Source of the DNA: an uncultured Eubacterium sp.
Lineage (GTDB): Bacteria > Bacillota > Clostridia > Lachnospirales > Lachnospiraceae
Assembly (NCBI GenBank): GCA_947564835.1
Contig: CANOET010000010.1
Coordinates: 1 to 38,443, forward strand
Length of the DNA: 38,443 bases
Direction: 5' to 3'
Shown: piece after piece, positions 15,774 through 26,327 of the stretch
Layout: each line of letters starts with the position of its first letter
Numbering within the stretch: the stretch's first letter is position 1
Program-made: the position numbers and the translations under genes
The notes under the pieces: generated by a model
Databases searched by the model: none
Told to the model about the DNA's origin: nothing
What the model saw: only the letters and a program-made list of their open reading frames with translations

Positions 15774-16124
15774 ATGTTAATCAGACGTGGAGATATTTAT
15801 TATGCCGACTTAAGGCCGGTCGTAGGTTCCGAACAGGGCGGCGTACGCCCGGTGCTTATTATCCAGAACGATATCGGCAACCTGCACAGCCCGACCGTGA
15901 TCTGTGCGGCGATTACCTCGCAGATGAATAAAGCAAAGCTGCCGACGCATGTGGAATTGTCCAGCAGCCGCTATTCCCTGGTCAAAGATTCTGTGATCCT
16001 GTTAGAGCAGCTGCGTACCATTGATAAAAAACGTTTAAAGGATAAAGTCTGCCATCTGGACGGCGACGTGATGGATAAAATCGACAAAGCGCTATGTATC
16101 AGCCTGCATTTAGCCGTTACATAG
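15774..16124 (+). CDS. mazF: MazF/NdoA-type endoribonuclease toxin without adjacent antitoxin
   Basis: 116 residues, the same length as Bacillus NdoA. ATG 15774 lies 8 bases after GGAG; a GTG at 15765 overlaps the site and is less likely. MazF cleaves mRNA at short sequence motifs. The opening [19 protein letters not shown] and RPVLIIQND are the hallmark of the fold, followed by [11 protein letters not shown] and LLEQLRTID, the active-site Thr/Ser and Arg region. In Bacillus the antitoxin ndoAI lies between alr and ndoA. Here the gap from the alr stop is only 45 bases and holds no antitoxin frame, and none follows. The antitoxin is absent, encoded elsewhere or not needed. Confidence 0.94.
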   Translation: MLIRRGDIYYADLRPVVGSEQGGVRPVLIIQNDIGNLHSPTVICAAITSQMNKAKLPTHVELSSSRYSLVKDSVILLEQLRTIDKKRLKDKVCHLDGDVMDKIDKALCISLHLAVT

Positions 16125-16125
16125 C

Positions 16126-16154
16126 TTGACGTATCCGCCTGGAAATGATATTTT
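16126..16154 (+). promoter_or_regulatory. Promoter before the CBS/CorC gene
   Basis: TTGACG (16126-16131), 17 bases, TATTTT (16149-16154), just after mazF. It makes the next gene a separate unit from the ABC-F to mazF operon. Confidence 0.55.
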
Positions 16155-16207
16155 ATTATTGATACACAAGAACGCATTGAAACGATTTACAAAAAGGAGA
16201 GAATAAT

Positions 16208-17074
16208 ATGGACGATGGTGCGAGTCCCAAGTCAGCCGATGCAGAAAAAAACAACTGGTTCAGTGATTTCATCAAAAAACTGAGCCGGAAAAATGCAGGC
16301 AGGGTGACGGAAGAAGAGATTATTTCCATGGTCAATGAAGGACAGGAAACAGGGGTGCTGCATGCCAGCGAAGTGGAAATGATCCAGAATATTTTTGAAT
16401 TTACAGACAAGGAAGCAAAGGACATTATGACCCACCGGTCGAACATCTGCGCACTGGACGGGACGATGGACTTACAGCATGCGCTGGACCGGGTGCTTTG
16501 CGAGCCATACTCAAGATTTCCGGTATACCTGGACGATATCGACAATATTATCGGAATCTTACATATCAAGGAGATTATGGCATTCAGCAGAAAAGAGGAT
16601 TATTTAAGCTGGCAGATCAAAGACATTGAAGGGCTGTTTTCCAAAAGCGAATTTATTCCGGAGACGCGCAAGATCAGCGACCTGTTCCAGAAAATGCAGG
16701 CGAAAAAAGCCCATATGGTGATCGTCGTGGATGAATACGGGCAGACGAGCGGACTCGTCGCCCTGGAAGATATTTTAGAAGAGATTGTCGGAAATATTTT
16801 TGATGAACATGATAAGGAGCGCCAGCTGATTACAAAGCAGCCGGACGGAAGCTTCCTGATGCACGGGATGGCGTCCTTTGACGATGTGATGGACCTGCTG
16901 GAGCTGGAAGCGCAGGAAGAGTATGATACGCTGAACGGATTTCTGACCTCGCTGATCGACCGGATCCCGGCGGATGGGGAGACGTTTTCGATCGCGTATG
17001 AAGGGTACCAGTTCCAGGTGACGAAGGTTGCGCATAAAATGATCCAGGAGGTGCTGGTCAGCAAAGGCGGGTGA
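16208..17074 (+). CDS. CBS-pair / CorC_HlyC domain protein
   Basis: 288 residues with AAAGGAGAG upstream of ATG 16208. Two CBS domains (about 70-195) contain VTEEEIISMV before them, IMTHRSNICALDG, SRFPVY, IIGILHIKEI and VVDEYGQTSGLVALEDILEEIVGNI. The C-terminal transporter-associated domain (about 205-288) has the EEYDTLNGFLTSLIDRIPADGE motif. It lacks the N-terminal DUF21 membrane domain of CNNM/HlyC exporters, so it is a soluble CorC-type protein that could regulate a Mg2+/Co2+ exporter elsewhere. It was formerly labelled hemolysin C-like; that name is not informative. It is probably monocistronic. Confidence 0.93.
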   Translation: MDDGASPKSADAEKNNWFSDFIKKLSRKNAGRVTEEEIISMVNEGQETGVLHASEVEMIQNIFEFTDKEAKDIMTHRSNICALDGTMDLQHALDRVLCEPYSRFPVYLDDIDNIIGILHIKEIMAFSRKEDYLSWQIKDIEGLFSKSEFIPETRKISDLFQKMQAKKAHMVIVVDEYGQTSGLVALEDILEEIVGNIFDEHDKERQLITKQPDGSFLMHGMASFDDVMDLLELEAQEEYDTLNGFLTSLIDRIPADGETFSIAYEGYQFQVTKVAHKMIQEVLVSKGG

Positions 17075-17125
17075 CGGGCGCCTGCCGGCTTAGTAAGTTT
17101 ATCCGGATTCCCTGGCGAATAGTTC

Positions 17126-17154
17126 TTGTCATCTGCACGATAAAATGATAAAAT
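17126..17154 (+). promoter_or_regulatory. yebC promoter
   Basis: TTGTCA (17126-17131), 17 bases, TAAAAT (17149-17154), 47 bases upstream of the gene start. Confidence 0.6.
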
Positions 17155-17201
17155 AATACCAGTACCGAAAAGATTACAATAACAGAAAAGAGGATTTATT
17201 T

Positions 17202-17930
17202 ATGTCAGGACATTCCAAATTTGCAAATATCAAACACAAGAAAGAAAAGAATGATGCTGCAAAAGGAAAAACATTTACCATGATCGGCCGGGAAATCGCC
17301 ATTGCCGTAAAAGAAGGCGGACCGGACCCGGCGAACAATTCCAAGCTGCGGGATGTAATCGCAAAGGCAAAAGCCAATAATATGCCCAACGACACCATTG
17401 ACCGCGGGATTAAAAAAGCAGCCGGCGATTCGGGCAATGTCAACTACGAGGTTGTTACTTACGAAGGCTATGGCCCGGGAGGCACGGCGATCATTGTGGA
17501 CGCGCTGACAGACAATAAAAACCGCACGGCCGCAAATGTGCGCAACTGCTTTTCCAAAGGGCAGGGCAGTATCGGCACACAGGGGTGCGTTTCGTATATG
17601 TTCGACAAAAAAGGACAAATACTGATCGACAAAGAAGAATGCGAGATGGAAGCGGACGATCTGATGATGACCGCATTGGACGCCGGCGCGGAAGATTTTG
17701 CGGAGGAAGAAGACGGATTTGAAATCACGGCGGATCCGGCTGAATTTCCGGCTGTGCGCGATGCGCTGCAAGAACAGGGCATCGCTATGACGCAGGCGGA
17801 GATCACGATGATCCCGCAGACGTATGTGACGCTTACCGATGAAAAAGACCTTGCGAATATTCAAAAAATACTGGATATGCTGGAGGAAGACGACGATGTC
17901 CAGACGGTATACCATAACTGGGATGAATAG
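17202..17930 (+). CDS. yebC: YebC/PmpR-family protein (TACO1-like)
   Basis: 242 residues, a typical size. It opens SGHSKFANIKHKKEKNDAAKG, then has FTMIGREIAIAVKEGG, NMPNDTIDRGIKKA, YEGYGPGGTAIIVDALTDNKNRTA and the acidic TDEKDLANIQKILDMLEEDDDVQTVYHN end. The family has been described both as a transcriptional regulator (PmpR) and, more recently, as a factor that relieves ribosome stalling at proline-rich stretches. It is cytoplasmic and usually constitutively expressed. It has its own promoter; no terminator is seen before the glycogen synthase gene, so read-through is possible. In RuvC-linked loci it sits next to Holliday-junction genes, but those are absent here. Confidence 0.95.
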   Translation: MSGHSKFANIKHKKEKNDAAKGKTFTMIGREIAIAVKEGGPDPANNSKLRDVIAKAKANNMPNDTIDRGIKKAAGDSGNVNYEVVTYEGYGPGGTAIIVDALTDNKNRTAANVRNCFSKGQGSIGTQGCVSYMFDKKGQILIDKEECEMEADDLMMTALDAGAEDFAEEEDGFEITADPAEFPAVRDALQEQGIAMTQAEITMIPQTYVTLTDEKDLANIQKILDMLEEDDDVQTVYHNWDE

Positions 17931-17994
17931 CGCGGGGATAATGATCAGGACAACAATCTTACCAAGAATGAAAAAATAAATGGAGGAGCTATTT

Positions 17995-19449
17995 ATGAAA
18001 AAAATACTTTTTGCAGCATCTGAATGTGTGCCGTTTATCAAGACCGGGGGACTGGCGGATGTATGCGGGGCGTTGCCGAAGGAATTTGACAAGGAATACT
18101 GGGACGTGCGTGTCGTTATTCCGAATTACACTTGTATTCCAGAACGTTTCCGCAATGAGTTCCAGTACGTAACTCATTTTTACATGGGAACCGGTCCAAT
18201 GCTTCCGGAAAAATACGTAGGCATTCTGACTTATGAGATGGACGGCGTAACCTATTATTTTATTGACAACCAGGAATACTTTAACTGCGCCGTGCCTTAC
18301 GGCGATATCCGCTATGATATCGAGAAATTTATTTTCTTTGACAAAGCTGTATTATCCATGTTAAAAGCGATCGATTTCCAGCCGGATCTGGTACATTGCC
18401 ATGACTGGCAGACGGGCCTGATTCCGGTCTATCTGAAAAATGAATTCCAGGGCGATATGTTCTATTGGGGCATGAAATCCATTATGACCATCCACAACCT
18501 GAAGTTCCAGGGAATCTGGGATAAAAAAGTATTCCAGGGCTTAAGCGGGCTGACGAACAACCTGTTTGTGCCGGATAAGCTGGAATTTAATAAAGACGCC
18601 AGCATGTTAAAGGGCGGCCTTGTCTATGCTGATTACATTACCACTGTAAGCGATACATACGCACAGGAAATCCAGACCTCTTATTATGGGGAAGGGCTTG
18701 ACGGCCTGCTGTCTGCAAGGCATATGGATATGCAGGGGATTGTCAACGGAATTGACTATGACATTTACAATCCGGCGACCGACCCGAAGATCTATTGCAA
18801 TTACGACGCCAGCAACTGGCGGAAAAAGAAAGCCAATAACAAGCTGAAAATCCAGGAAGAGCTCGGCCTTGCCGTAGATAAGAAGAAATTCATGATCGGC
18901 CTGATCTCACGCCTGACAGACCAGAAGGGCTTAGACCTGATCAACTATGTCATCGACCGTATTGTGGACGATTATACCCAGCTGGTAGTCATCGGAACCG
19001 GTGACCCGGGCTATGAAAATATGTTCCGCCATTATGCATGGAAATACGGTGACCGCGTATCCGCCAATATCTGCTATTCCGACGACCTGGCGCATAAGCT
19101 GTACGCCGCTGCGGACGCGTTCTTAATGCCGTCCCAGTTCGAGCCTTGCGGGCTGACGCAGCTGATCAGCTTTCGGTACGGCACAGCCCCGATTGTGCGC
19201 GAGACAGGCGGCTTAAAGGATACGGTAGAACCGTTCAACGAGTATGAAGACAGCGGAACGGGATTTTCTTTCTCCAATTATAACGGAGAAGAGATGTTAA
19301 AAGTGATCAATTATGCGAAGAAAGTATTTTATGATATGAAAAAAGACTGGAACCATATGATTGACCGCGGAATGGAAAAAGATTTTTCATGGAACGCTTC
19401 CAAGTTCAAATATGAAGGCTTGTATAATTACCTGATCGGTGAGAAATAA
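17995..19449 (+). CDS. glgA: Glycogen synthase (ADP-glucose type)
   Basis: 484 residues from ATG 17995, preceded by GGAGGA with good spacing; ATG 17980 is just upstream of the site and rejected. It adds glucose from ADP-glucose to glycogen. KTGGLADV (16-23) is the nucleotide-sugar motif, with HCHDWQTGLIPVYL, TIHNLKFQG, the GLISRLTDQKGLDL junction and PSQFEPCGLTQL with the retaining-GT catalytic Glu. The GT5 fold fills the protein. No glgC, glgB or phosphorylase is adjacent, so it is a lone member of the pathway, cotranscribed at most with yebC. A very strong terminator follows. Confidence 0.96.
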   Translation: MKKILFAASECVPFIKTGGLADVCGALPKEFDKEYWDVRVVIPNYTCIPERFRNEFQYVTHFYMGTGPMLPEKYVGILTYEMDGVTYYFIDNQEYFNCAVPYGDIRYDIEKFIFFDKAVLSMLKAIDFQPDLVHCHDWQTGLIPVYLKNEFQGDMFYWGMKSIMTIHNLKFQGIWDKKVFQGLSGLTNNLFVPDKLEFNKDASMLKGGLVYADYITTVSDTYAQEIQTSYYGEGLDGLLSARHMDMQGIVNGIDYDIYNPATDPKIYCNYDASNWRKKKANNKLKIQEELGLAVDKKKFMIGLISRLTDQKGLDLINYVIDRIVDDYTQLVVIGTGDPGYENMFRHYAWKYGDRVSANICYSDDLAHKLYAAADAFLMPSQFEPCGLTQLISFRYGTAPIVRETGGLKDTVEPFNEYEDSGTGFSFSNYNGEEMLKVINYAKKVFYDMKKDWNHMIDRGMEKDFSWNASKFKYEGLYNYLIGEK

Positions 19450-19454
19450 GAAGC

Positions 19455-19493
19455 AAAAAGCCGCGGCGCATGAGGTATGCGCCGCGGCTTTTT
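19455..19493. terminator. Strong Rho-independent terminator after glgA
   Basis: A perfect 16-bp stem: left 19455-19470 (AAAAAGCCGCGGCGCA), right 19478-19493 (TGCGCCGCGGCTTTTT), with a 7-base loop. A-rich left and T-rich right tracts make it bidirectional. Confidence 0.97.
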
Positions 19494-19631
19494 ACCGTCA
19501 GCCGGGAAACCGAAGGATCATTTATGTGAACGCATCGAAAGCTCAAGGGATTGCGTCCGCTTTTTTAAAAAAGTCATATTTTTTACCCATCCCGACTAAA
19601 CTATATAAAAGCATTTTCAGGTATTGCAATT

Positions 19632-20813
19632 ATGAAGCGTATGATCACCGCATTTCTGTCGCTTATCCTGCTTATCACGGCGCCCTGCCCGGCACAAGCC
19701 AAAAAGAAGCCGCAGCCGCCGCAGCCTTCTTTGGATCTTTCGGCCCCAAGCGTCCTGTTAATGGAAGCAGAAACCGGAACCATTCTTTATCAGAAAAAAG
19801 CACACACCGCACGTCCGCCTGCCAGTGTAACTAAAGTAATGACACTTTGCCTGATTTTTGACGCGATCGAAAAAAATCAGATTTCCCTGGCCGACGAAGT
19901 CACCGTTTCCGAACACGCCGCCAGCATGGGAGGTTCCCAAGTATTTCTGGAAGCCGGGGAAGTGCAGACCGTCGAGACGATGATCAAATGCATCAGCATC
20001 GCAAGCGCGAACGATGCATGTGTCGCGATGGCAGAATTTATCAGCGGCAGCGAAGAAGAATTTGTCGCGCAGATGAATCAGAAAGCTGCTGACCTTGGGA
20101 TGGAAGACACCCACTTTGTAAACTGCTGCGGCCTGTCTGCAGACGGGCATGTGACAAGCGCCTATGATATTGCGCTGATGGCACGGGAGCTAAGCGTCCG
20201 CCATCCGCAGATCCATGACTACTGCACGATCTGGATGGAAAATATCATACACCGCACAAAAAAAGGCGACAAAGAATTTGGCTTAGCCAACACCAACAAG
20301 CTGCTCAAACAATATCCATACGCCACCGGATTAAAGACCGGCTATACAGCCGCCGCGAAATACTGCCTGGCCGCAACAGCCGAAAAAGACGGCGTAAAGC
20401 TGATCGCGGCGCTGATGGCCGCTCCCGACATCAAATCACGCACAGCAGACGCCCAGACACTGCTCAATTACGGCTTTTCCGTCTGCCGCGTCTATCAGGA
20501 CAAAAACCTTCCCAAGCTGCGGAACCTTGCCGTAAAAAAAGGGGAAAAAGACGAGGTCGCACTTGCTTACGAATCCGGTATGAGCTATGTAAGCACAAGC
20601 GGGGAAGATTTGAGTAAAATCACCAGAAAAATACGGCTCCCAAAATCAGTGACAGCGCCTGTCAAAAAAGGGGATACAGCTGGAAAGGTGACTTATTACC
20701 TCGGTAAAAAGGAGATTGGGCATATTCATATTTTGTATGATGCGAGTGTGGAACATGCTGCATTTGCGGATTATTTTCTGGGGCTGGTGGGGAAGCTGTT
20801 CTTTTTATCCTGA
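19632..20813 (+). CDS. D-alanyl-D-alanine carboxypeptidase (DacF/PBP5-type)
   Basis: 393 residues with a signal peptide (1-23; MKRMITAF then LSLILLIT, cut after AQA). The penicillin-binding-protein motifs are all present: SxxK as S65-V-T-K68, SAN at 125-127 and KTG at 235-237. It removes the terminal D-Ala from peptidoglycan pentapeptides outside the membrane. The C-terminal 120 residues are the beta-rich PBP5_C-like domain, ending hydrophobic (FADYFLGLVGKLFFLS), which may anchor it. The ribosome binding site before ATG 19632 is weak. A sporulation-specific role, as for Bacillus DacF, cannot be told from the sequence. No partner gene is adjacent. Confidence 0.93.
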   Translation: MKRMITAFLSLILLITAPCPAQAKKKPQPPQPSLDLSAPSVLLMEAETGTILYQKKAHTARPPASVTKVMTLCLIFDAIEKNQISLADEVTVSEHAASMGGSQVFLEAGEVQTVETMIKCISIASANDACVAMAEFISGSEEEFVAQMNQKAADLGMEDTHFVNCCGLSADGHVTSAYDIALMARELSVRHPQIHDYCTIWMENIIHRTKKGDKEFGLANTNKLLKQYPYATGLKTGYTAAAKYCLAATAEKDGVKLIAALMAAPDIKSRTADAQTLLNYGFSVCRVYQDKNLPKLRNLAVKKGEKDEVALAYESGMSYVSTSGEDLSKITRKIRLPKSVTAPVKKGDTAGKVTYYLGKKEIGHIHILYDASVEHAAFADYFLGLVGKLFFLS

Positions 20814-20835
20814 TATTCATTAGGCGGACTTCCGG

Positions 20836-20985
20836 ATGGGAATAAGAGGGCAGAAGAGAAAGTGGCCTCTCGAATTGGAATAGGAGGGCGGAAGAGAAAG
20901 TGGCCTCCCGGACACTGTTTGTTGGGTGGCGTTACGTGATTCAGGCAGTATGTTTTGTTTGGCGTTACGTGACGCAGCCGCATAC
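20836..20985. repeat. Intergenic repeat copy 5 (direct repeats, GGCGTTAC module)
   Basis: GGAATAAGAGGGCAGAAGAG and GGAATAGGAGGGCGGAAGAG are near-identical starts of two direct copies about 40 bases apart, both running into AAAGTGGCCTC. After CCCGGACACTGTTTGTTGG comes TGGCGTTACGTGATTCAGGC, and a second TTTGGCGTTACGTGACGCAG. The same module occurs at 9970-10015 and, inverted, near 28635-28650. No clear gene lies in 20814-21310, apart from the remnant at 21120. Confidence 0.7.
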
Positions 20986-21119
20986 AGCAGATCCGGGGAA
21001 GAAAGCGGCGCGTATAATGTGGCCGGCAATCTCATTAGCTTTAGATGATGGGTTAAGGCTACAACATTGGTGATTGTCATAATGTATATTTTCTGTTATA
21101 ATTCCAGCATAAACGGACA

Positions 21120-21311
21120 TTGATATGTTCGGCAATGAGGAAAATAAACTGGAAGAGTTGTGAAGTGGCAAGGCGTGATTACACAACAGGCAGCGGAGGG
21201 CTGAGAGCTGCGGCGGCAATGACTGACAAGCTTGCGCAGAGGGTATCGTTAAAGGAGAAGCTGGCGGCATACAAAGCCCAAGTTTCCTACAAAAAGGAGG
21301 TTTATGGCTGA
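21120..21311 (+). other. Short open frame before the Rpn gene, possible gene remnant
   Basis: Up to 63 codons (30 from ATG 21219). Its end, KLAQRVSLKEKLAAYKAQV, is highly helical and looks like the tail of a larger protein. Its stop overlaps the Rpn start by one base (TGATG). No recognised family and no well-placed ribosome binding site; it may be a decayed fragment or a leader translated to couple the Rpn gene. Confidence 0.3.
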
Positions 21312-22255
21312 TGGATACGGAGATAAAAAATGCGGTCAGCGCAACAGACCAGGACGCACAGTATGATGATAAGGCAAAACGCTTGTTGGGAAATAAGATC
21401 ATTCTGGCGCATATTTTGGTAAAGACGGTTGATGAGTTCCGGGGAATGAAACCGCAAGATGTGGTATCCTATATCGAGGGAGAGCCATTTATCAGCGTGG
21501 TTCCGGTAGAGCCGGGGATGACCAATGTGGAAAAAGAAGAAAACGGGCAGCGCATTGTCGGGATGAATACGGAAAATGCGGAGATAAACGAGGGGCTTGT
21601 AAGGTTTGACATTATCTTTTATGTGCGCATGAAAGACGGCATTTCACAGGTTATCGTAAACGTGGAAGCACAGAAAGATGAACCGTCAGGCTACCATATC
21701 TTAAACAGGGCAGTTTTCTATGTGAGCCGCCTTGTTTCCTCGCAGAAGGAACGGGATTTTGTCAAGACAAACTATAATGACATCAGGCGTGTATTCAGTA
21801 TTTGGGTATGTATGGGCATGGACGAAAGCAGTATGGCTTATGTGCATCTTGCGAAAGACGATCTGCTCGGTTCCTATCCGTGGAAAGGCAGGCTTGACCT
21901 GCTGAATATTGTCCTGATAGGTATATCAAATGAACTTCCGGAGCATGATGAAAAGTATGAGCTGCACCGTTTGCTGAGTACGTTGCTTTCGGCGGAATTG
22001 ACCGTTGATGAGAAATTAGGGATTATTAAAACTGAGTACAGTATTCCGGTAGATGAAAAATTGAGAAAGGATATGAGCGCTATGTGTAATCTTTCACAGG
22101 GGATCAGAGAAAATGCAACAGATAATGCTATAACTGGCGTGATTATGAATATGCACAGAGATGGTTATTCATCAGAACAAATAGCAAGGATTGTAGAAAA
22201 GACCATAGAGGAAGTGGAGGCTGTCATTAGAAAAAGGGAGCCAGTGTTAGCATAA
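21311..22255 (+). CDS. Rpn-family PD-(D/E)XK nuclease / putative transposase
   Basis: 314 residues; AGGAGG at 21295-21300 lies 10 bases before ATG 21311. The nuclease core runs from about 30 to 230, with RFDIIFYVRM (Asp100) and VIVNVEAQKDE (Glu119, Gln121), the metal site of a PD-(D/E)XK fold, where the usual Lys is Gln. YDDKAKRLLGNKIILAHIL opens the domain. Rpn proteins promote RecA-independent recombination and cleave DNA; some have been linked to phage defence. The C-terminus (about 255-314) has a small helical domain, EQIARIVEKTIEEVEAVI. No transposon ends are visible. It lies between repeats and ilvN, unlike its neighbours, so it was probably acquired. Confidence 0.82.
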   Translation: MDTEIKNAVSATDQDAQYDDKAKRLLGNKIILAHILVKTVDEFRGMKPQDVVSYIEGEPFISVVPVEPGMTNVEKEENGQRIVGMNTENAEINEGLVRFDIIFYVRMKDGISQVIVNVEAQKDEPSGYHILNRAVFYVSRLVSSQKERDFVKTNYNDIRRVFSIWVCMGMDESSMAYVHLAKDDLLGSYPWKGRLDLLNIVLIGISNELPEHDEKYELHRLLSTLLSAELTVDEKLGIIKTEYSIPVDEKLRKDMSAMCNLSQGIRENATDNAITGVIMNMHRDGYSSEQIARIVEKTIEEVEAVIRKREPVLA

Positions 22256-22366
22256 TTACAGCAACTTAATAACACAAGAAGTAAAGCAGTGAAAAGGAAA
22301 ATCGAATATGGCAGATGCATTGTTTGAGGGTGTCGGCGTATTTGGAAAAAATGCCCCGATATCCTG

Positions 22367-22394
22367 TTGACATTCTCAACGAATGTGCTAGAAT
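22367..22394 (+). promoter_or_regulatory. ilvN-ilvC promoter
   Basis: TTGACA (22367-22372), 16 bases, TAGAAT (22389-22394), about 45 bases before ilvN. The leader is too short for a branched-chain attenuator or T-box. Confidence 0.65.
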
Positions 22395-22439
22395 AAATCC
22401 TGTGTAAATATACCGATTCAAAAAAGGATGGCATCCGCA

Positions 22440-23983
<1,544 letters not shown>

Positions 23984-24036
23984 ATAACCCTGCTGTCAGG
24001 CGGCCGGAAATGAATGCGGCCTGACGGCGGGCCGTA

Positions 24037-24177
24037 CAAAAAACTTTACCAGACAGTCTGGATCTTTATTTTCATGTACAGGGCAAACAATCTGCTGCTC
24101 CTGCAGGAACATCTGCGGGTGTCTGCAGGTGTTCCTGTGCGGTGGTCGGATCACAGGAGGGACGGTAAAGTTTTTTT
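24037..24177. repeat. 140-bp nested palindrome after ilvC (terminator or small mobile element)
   Basis: AAAAAACTTTACC (24038-24050) pairs with GGTAAAGTTTTTT (24164-24176). Inside are CCAGAC/GTCTGG just after the left arm and a 13-bp hairpin CAGGAACATCTGC (24104-24116) with GCAGGTGTTCCTG (24125-24137). Just before it, 24000s bases GTCAGG..CCTGAC form another stem. The outer right arm ends in a T run, so it can end ilvC transcription, but the size and nested arms also suggest a MITE or an RNA. Confidence 0.7.
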
Positions 24178-24553
24178 GTTTGCAGAGCTGGAAATAGTTT
24201 CCTGATTTCATGTACATTTCATATTAGAATACTAGAATATAGATATAGAAGAAGAACAGAGCGGAAACAGGCAGAAAGCCGGGAGACGGACAGGAAAGCA
24301 TCTGACAGGATGGTTTATGTATTTGTTTTTATTTTTTTGACAAAATTGACAATTATTCCTATTTCTTTGGAAATTCTCTTGCAAATACCTGGTTTTATGC
24401 TAAGATATTATTATATTTATTCTGTTGTGTAAAAATTGCGGGAGGGGGTATTACAATTGTTATATTATTGAAACGATCTCAACTTACAGAAACGAAAGTA
24501 CAGAAAATGGAAGATAACAGAGTAAAATATTTGCGAATAGGAGAATAGGAGTC
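24178..24553 (+). promoter_or_regulatory. Leader region of the chemoreceptor gene
   Basis: AT-rich, no gene. TTGCAA (24379-24384), 16 bases, TAAGAT (24401-24406) is a fair vegetative promoter. I see no sigma-28-type flagellar promoter (TAAA with GCCGATAA) and no c-di-GMP riboswitch signature. The leader from the promoter to ATG 24554 is about 150 bases and shows no obvious hairpin. Confidence 0.45.
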
Positions 24554-26260
24554 ATGTTGGAAAAGGGAAAAATCGAAAAGAGGCTCGTGAGGGCTTTTTT
24601 TAACGTAACATCGATAACAGCGCTTGCGGCAGTGATTGCATTTATTGCGGTTTTATTTATATCGGCAAGGTATAATTATGCATTACATAATTTTGGGTTT
24701 GCACAGGGGGATATCGGAAAGGCAATGTTTGAATTTGCGGATCTGCGTTCTTCTTTGCGGGCAACAATCGGATATGATAATCAGGAAGCGATTGATGCAG
24801 TGGTAAATCAGCATGATGAAATGAAAACGGCCTTTGAAAAAAGTTTTGCAACCGTAAAGGATACGGTCGTTTCTAAGGACGGCAAACAGGCATATGAGGA
24901 GATTACGGCTGAATTAGAGAAGTATATGGAGCTTGGGGCGACCACGGACCGGGAACGCTGCAAGCAGGCGCAGGAGCTGGCATTAAATGAACTGGCGGAT
25001 GTTTATAACGGCATTTATGATAAGCTGGAATGGCTGCTGTCCGTGAAGGTAAGCGAAGGCAACCGGCTGTCCAGACAGCTGACGGTTGCAAAGTGGGTAC
25101 TGGCAGTGCTGATACTGGCAGCCATTGTATTTGCATTTGCAGGTTCCATGGAGATTGGAAGAAGGATTGCAAAAGGTATTGCAAATCCGCTCAAGAGCCT
25201 GGGAGACCGGTTGGAGACATTTTCAGCGGGAGATATGACATCGCCGTTCCCGGAGATCCATACCGGTGATGAAGTAGAAGATATGGGAAGGCATATCGTT
25301 GATACATCTGAAAAATTGACGGCAATTATTTTTGATATGGAAGAAGCGCTCGGCAAGATGGCCGGAGGGGATTATACAGGCAGGTCGAAGTTCCCTGAAA
25401 AATATACGGGTGATCTGGAAAAGCTGTATCTGTCTATGCGCGACCTGCGCGAACAGATGGCTGAGACGCTGACCTCCATCGGCGAGACATCCAGCCATGT
25501 CAATTCCGGATCGAATGATATGGCAATGGCATCCCAAAGCCTTGCAGAAGGCGCAACGGATCAGGCAGGCGCTGTACAGCAGCTGCACGCAACGATCAGC
25601 GATATTACCGAAACGATGCAAAAGAGCGCACATAATGCAGAAGAAGCTTATACACAGGCACAGTATTATGCAGATGAAGCAGACAACAGCAGAGAAGAGA
25701 TGGATACGCTTATGGGTGCGATGGAGCGGATCAACGAAGCTTCCACCAGAATCGGGGATATTATTTCCGAGATCGAGTCAATCGCCTCACAGACCAACCT
25801 GCTGTCTTTGAATGCTTCCATCGAAGCAGCCAGGGCCGGGGAGTCCGGACGCGGTTTTGCCGTTGTGGCGGCACAGATCCGTGAATTGGCGGACCAGAGT
25901 GCAAAGGCGGCTGTCGATACAAGGAAGCTGATCGAAGGCTCCCTGCATGAAGTAGAACAGGGCAACCAGGCAGCGCAGCGTGCTTCAGGGGCGATCGAAG
26001 CAGTTGTGGACGGCATTAAGCAGATCGCAGATTTTTCAAAAAATCTGAAAGAGATGGTGGAAGGCCAGGCAGAAGCGATGCGCCAGGCTGAGATCGGGGT
26101 AAATAAGATCTCAGAGGTCGTACAGAGCAATGCGGCGACCGCGGAAGAAGCCGCCGCGACAAGCGAAGAGCTGTCTTCCCAGTCGATTGTCCTGGATGAA
26201 TTAATTGGGCAGTTTGTATTAAAACAAAACGAAAACGAGATGGCAGTCCAGCCGGTATAA
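24554..26260 (+). CDS. Methyl-accepting chemotaxis protein
   Basis: 568 residues. TM1 about 20-38, a helical extracellular sensor (about 39-185) of four-helix-bundle type, TM2 about 186-206 ([16 protein letters not shown]), then HAMP (about 207-262) and possibly a second HAMP-like stretch ([23 protein letters not shown]). The cytoplasmic hairpin has the conserved tip [20 protein letters not shown] and [19 protein letters not shown]. It signals to CheA/CheW. It is followed by a gene for a sugar-binding lipoprotein, after 67 bases, so the receptor may sense that protein with its ligand. No CheA, CheW or flagellar gene is in the window. Confidence 0.95.
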   Translation: MLEKGKIEKRLVRAFFNVTSITALAAVIAFIAVLFISARYNYALHNFGFAQGDIGKAMFEFADLRSSLRATIGYDNQEAIDAVVNQHDEMKTAFEKSFATVKDTVVSKDGKQAYEEITAELEKYMELGATTDRERCKQAQELALNELADVYNGIYDKLEWLLSVKVSEGNRLSRQLTVAKWVLAVLILAAIVFAFAGSMEIGRRIAKGIANPLKSLGDRLETFSAGDMTSPFPEIHTGDEVEDMGRHIVDTSEKLTAIIFDMEEALGKMAGGDYTGRSKFPEKYTGDLEKLYLSMRDLREQMAETLTSIGETSSHVNSGSNDMAMASQSLAEGATDQAGAVQQLHATISDITETMQKSAHNAEEAYTQAQYYADEADNSREEMDTLMGAMERINEASTRIGDIISEIESIASQTNLLSLNASIEAARAGESGRGFAVVAAQIRELADQSAKAAVDTRKLIEGSLHEVEQGNQAAQRASGAIEAVVDGIKQIADFSKNLKEMVEGQAEAMRQAEIGVNKISEVVQSNAATAEEAAATSEELSSQSIVLDELIGQFVLKQNENEMAVQPV

Positions 26261-26327
26261 CATACCTTGATGCTGTCCGGACCGCGGGCAAAGCAGGATG
26301 CCTCTCACGCGGAAAGGGGGAACGAAT

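Noticed and set aside
24050-24160. c-di-GMP riboswitch near the chemoreceptor gene
   Set aside because: ACAGGGCAAAC resembles part of a GEMM-I motif, but the second half (GGGACGCAAAGCC) and the tetraloop are missing; the segment belongs to the nested palindrome.
24014-24205. 63-codon frame after ilvC
   Set aside because: It runs through the nested palindrome, lacks a good ribosome binding site and resembles no family.
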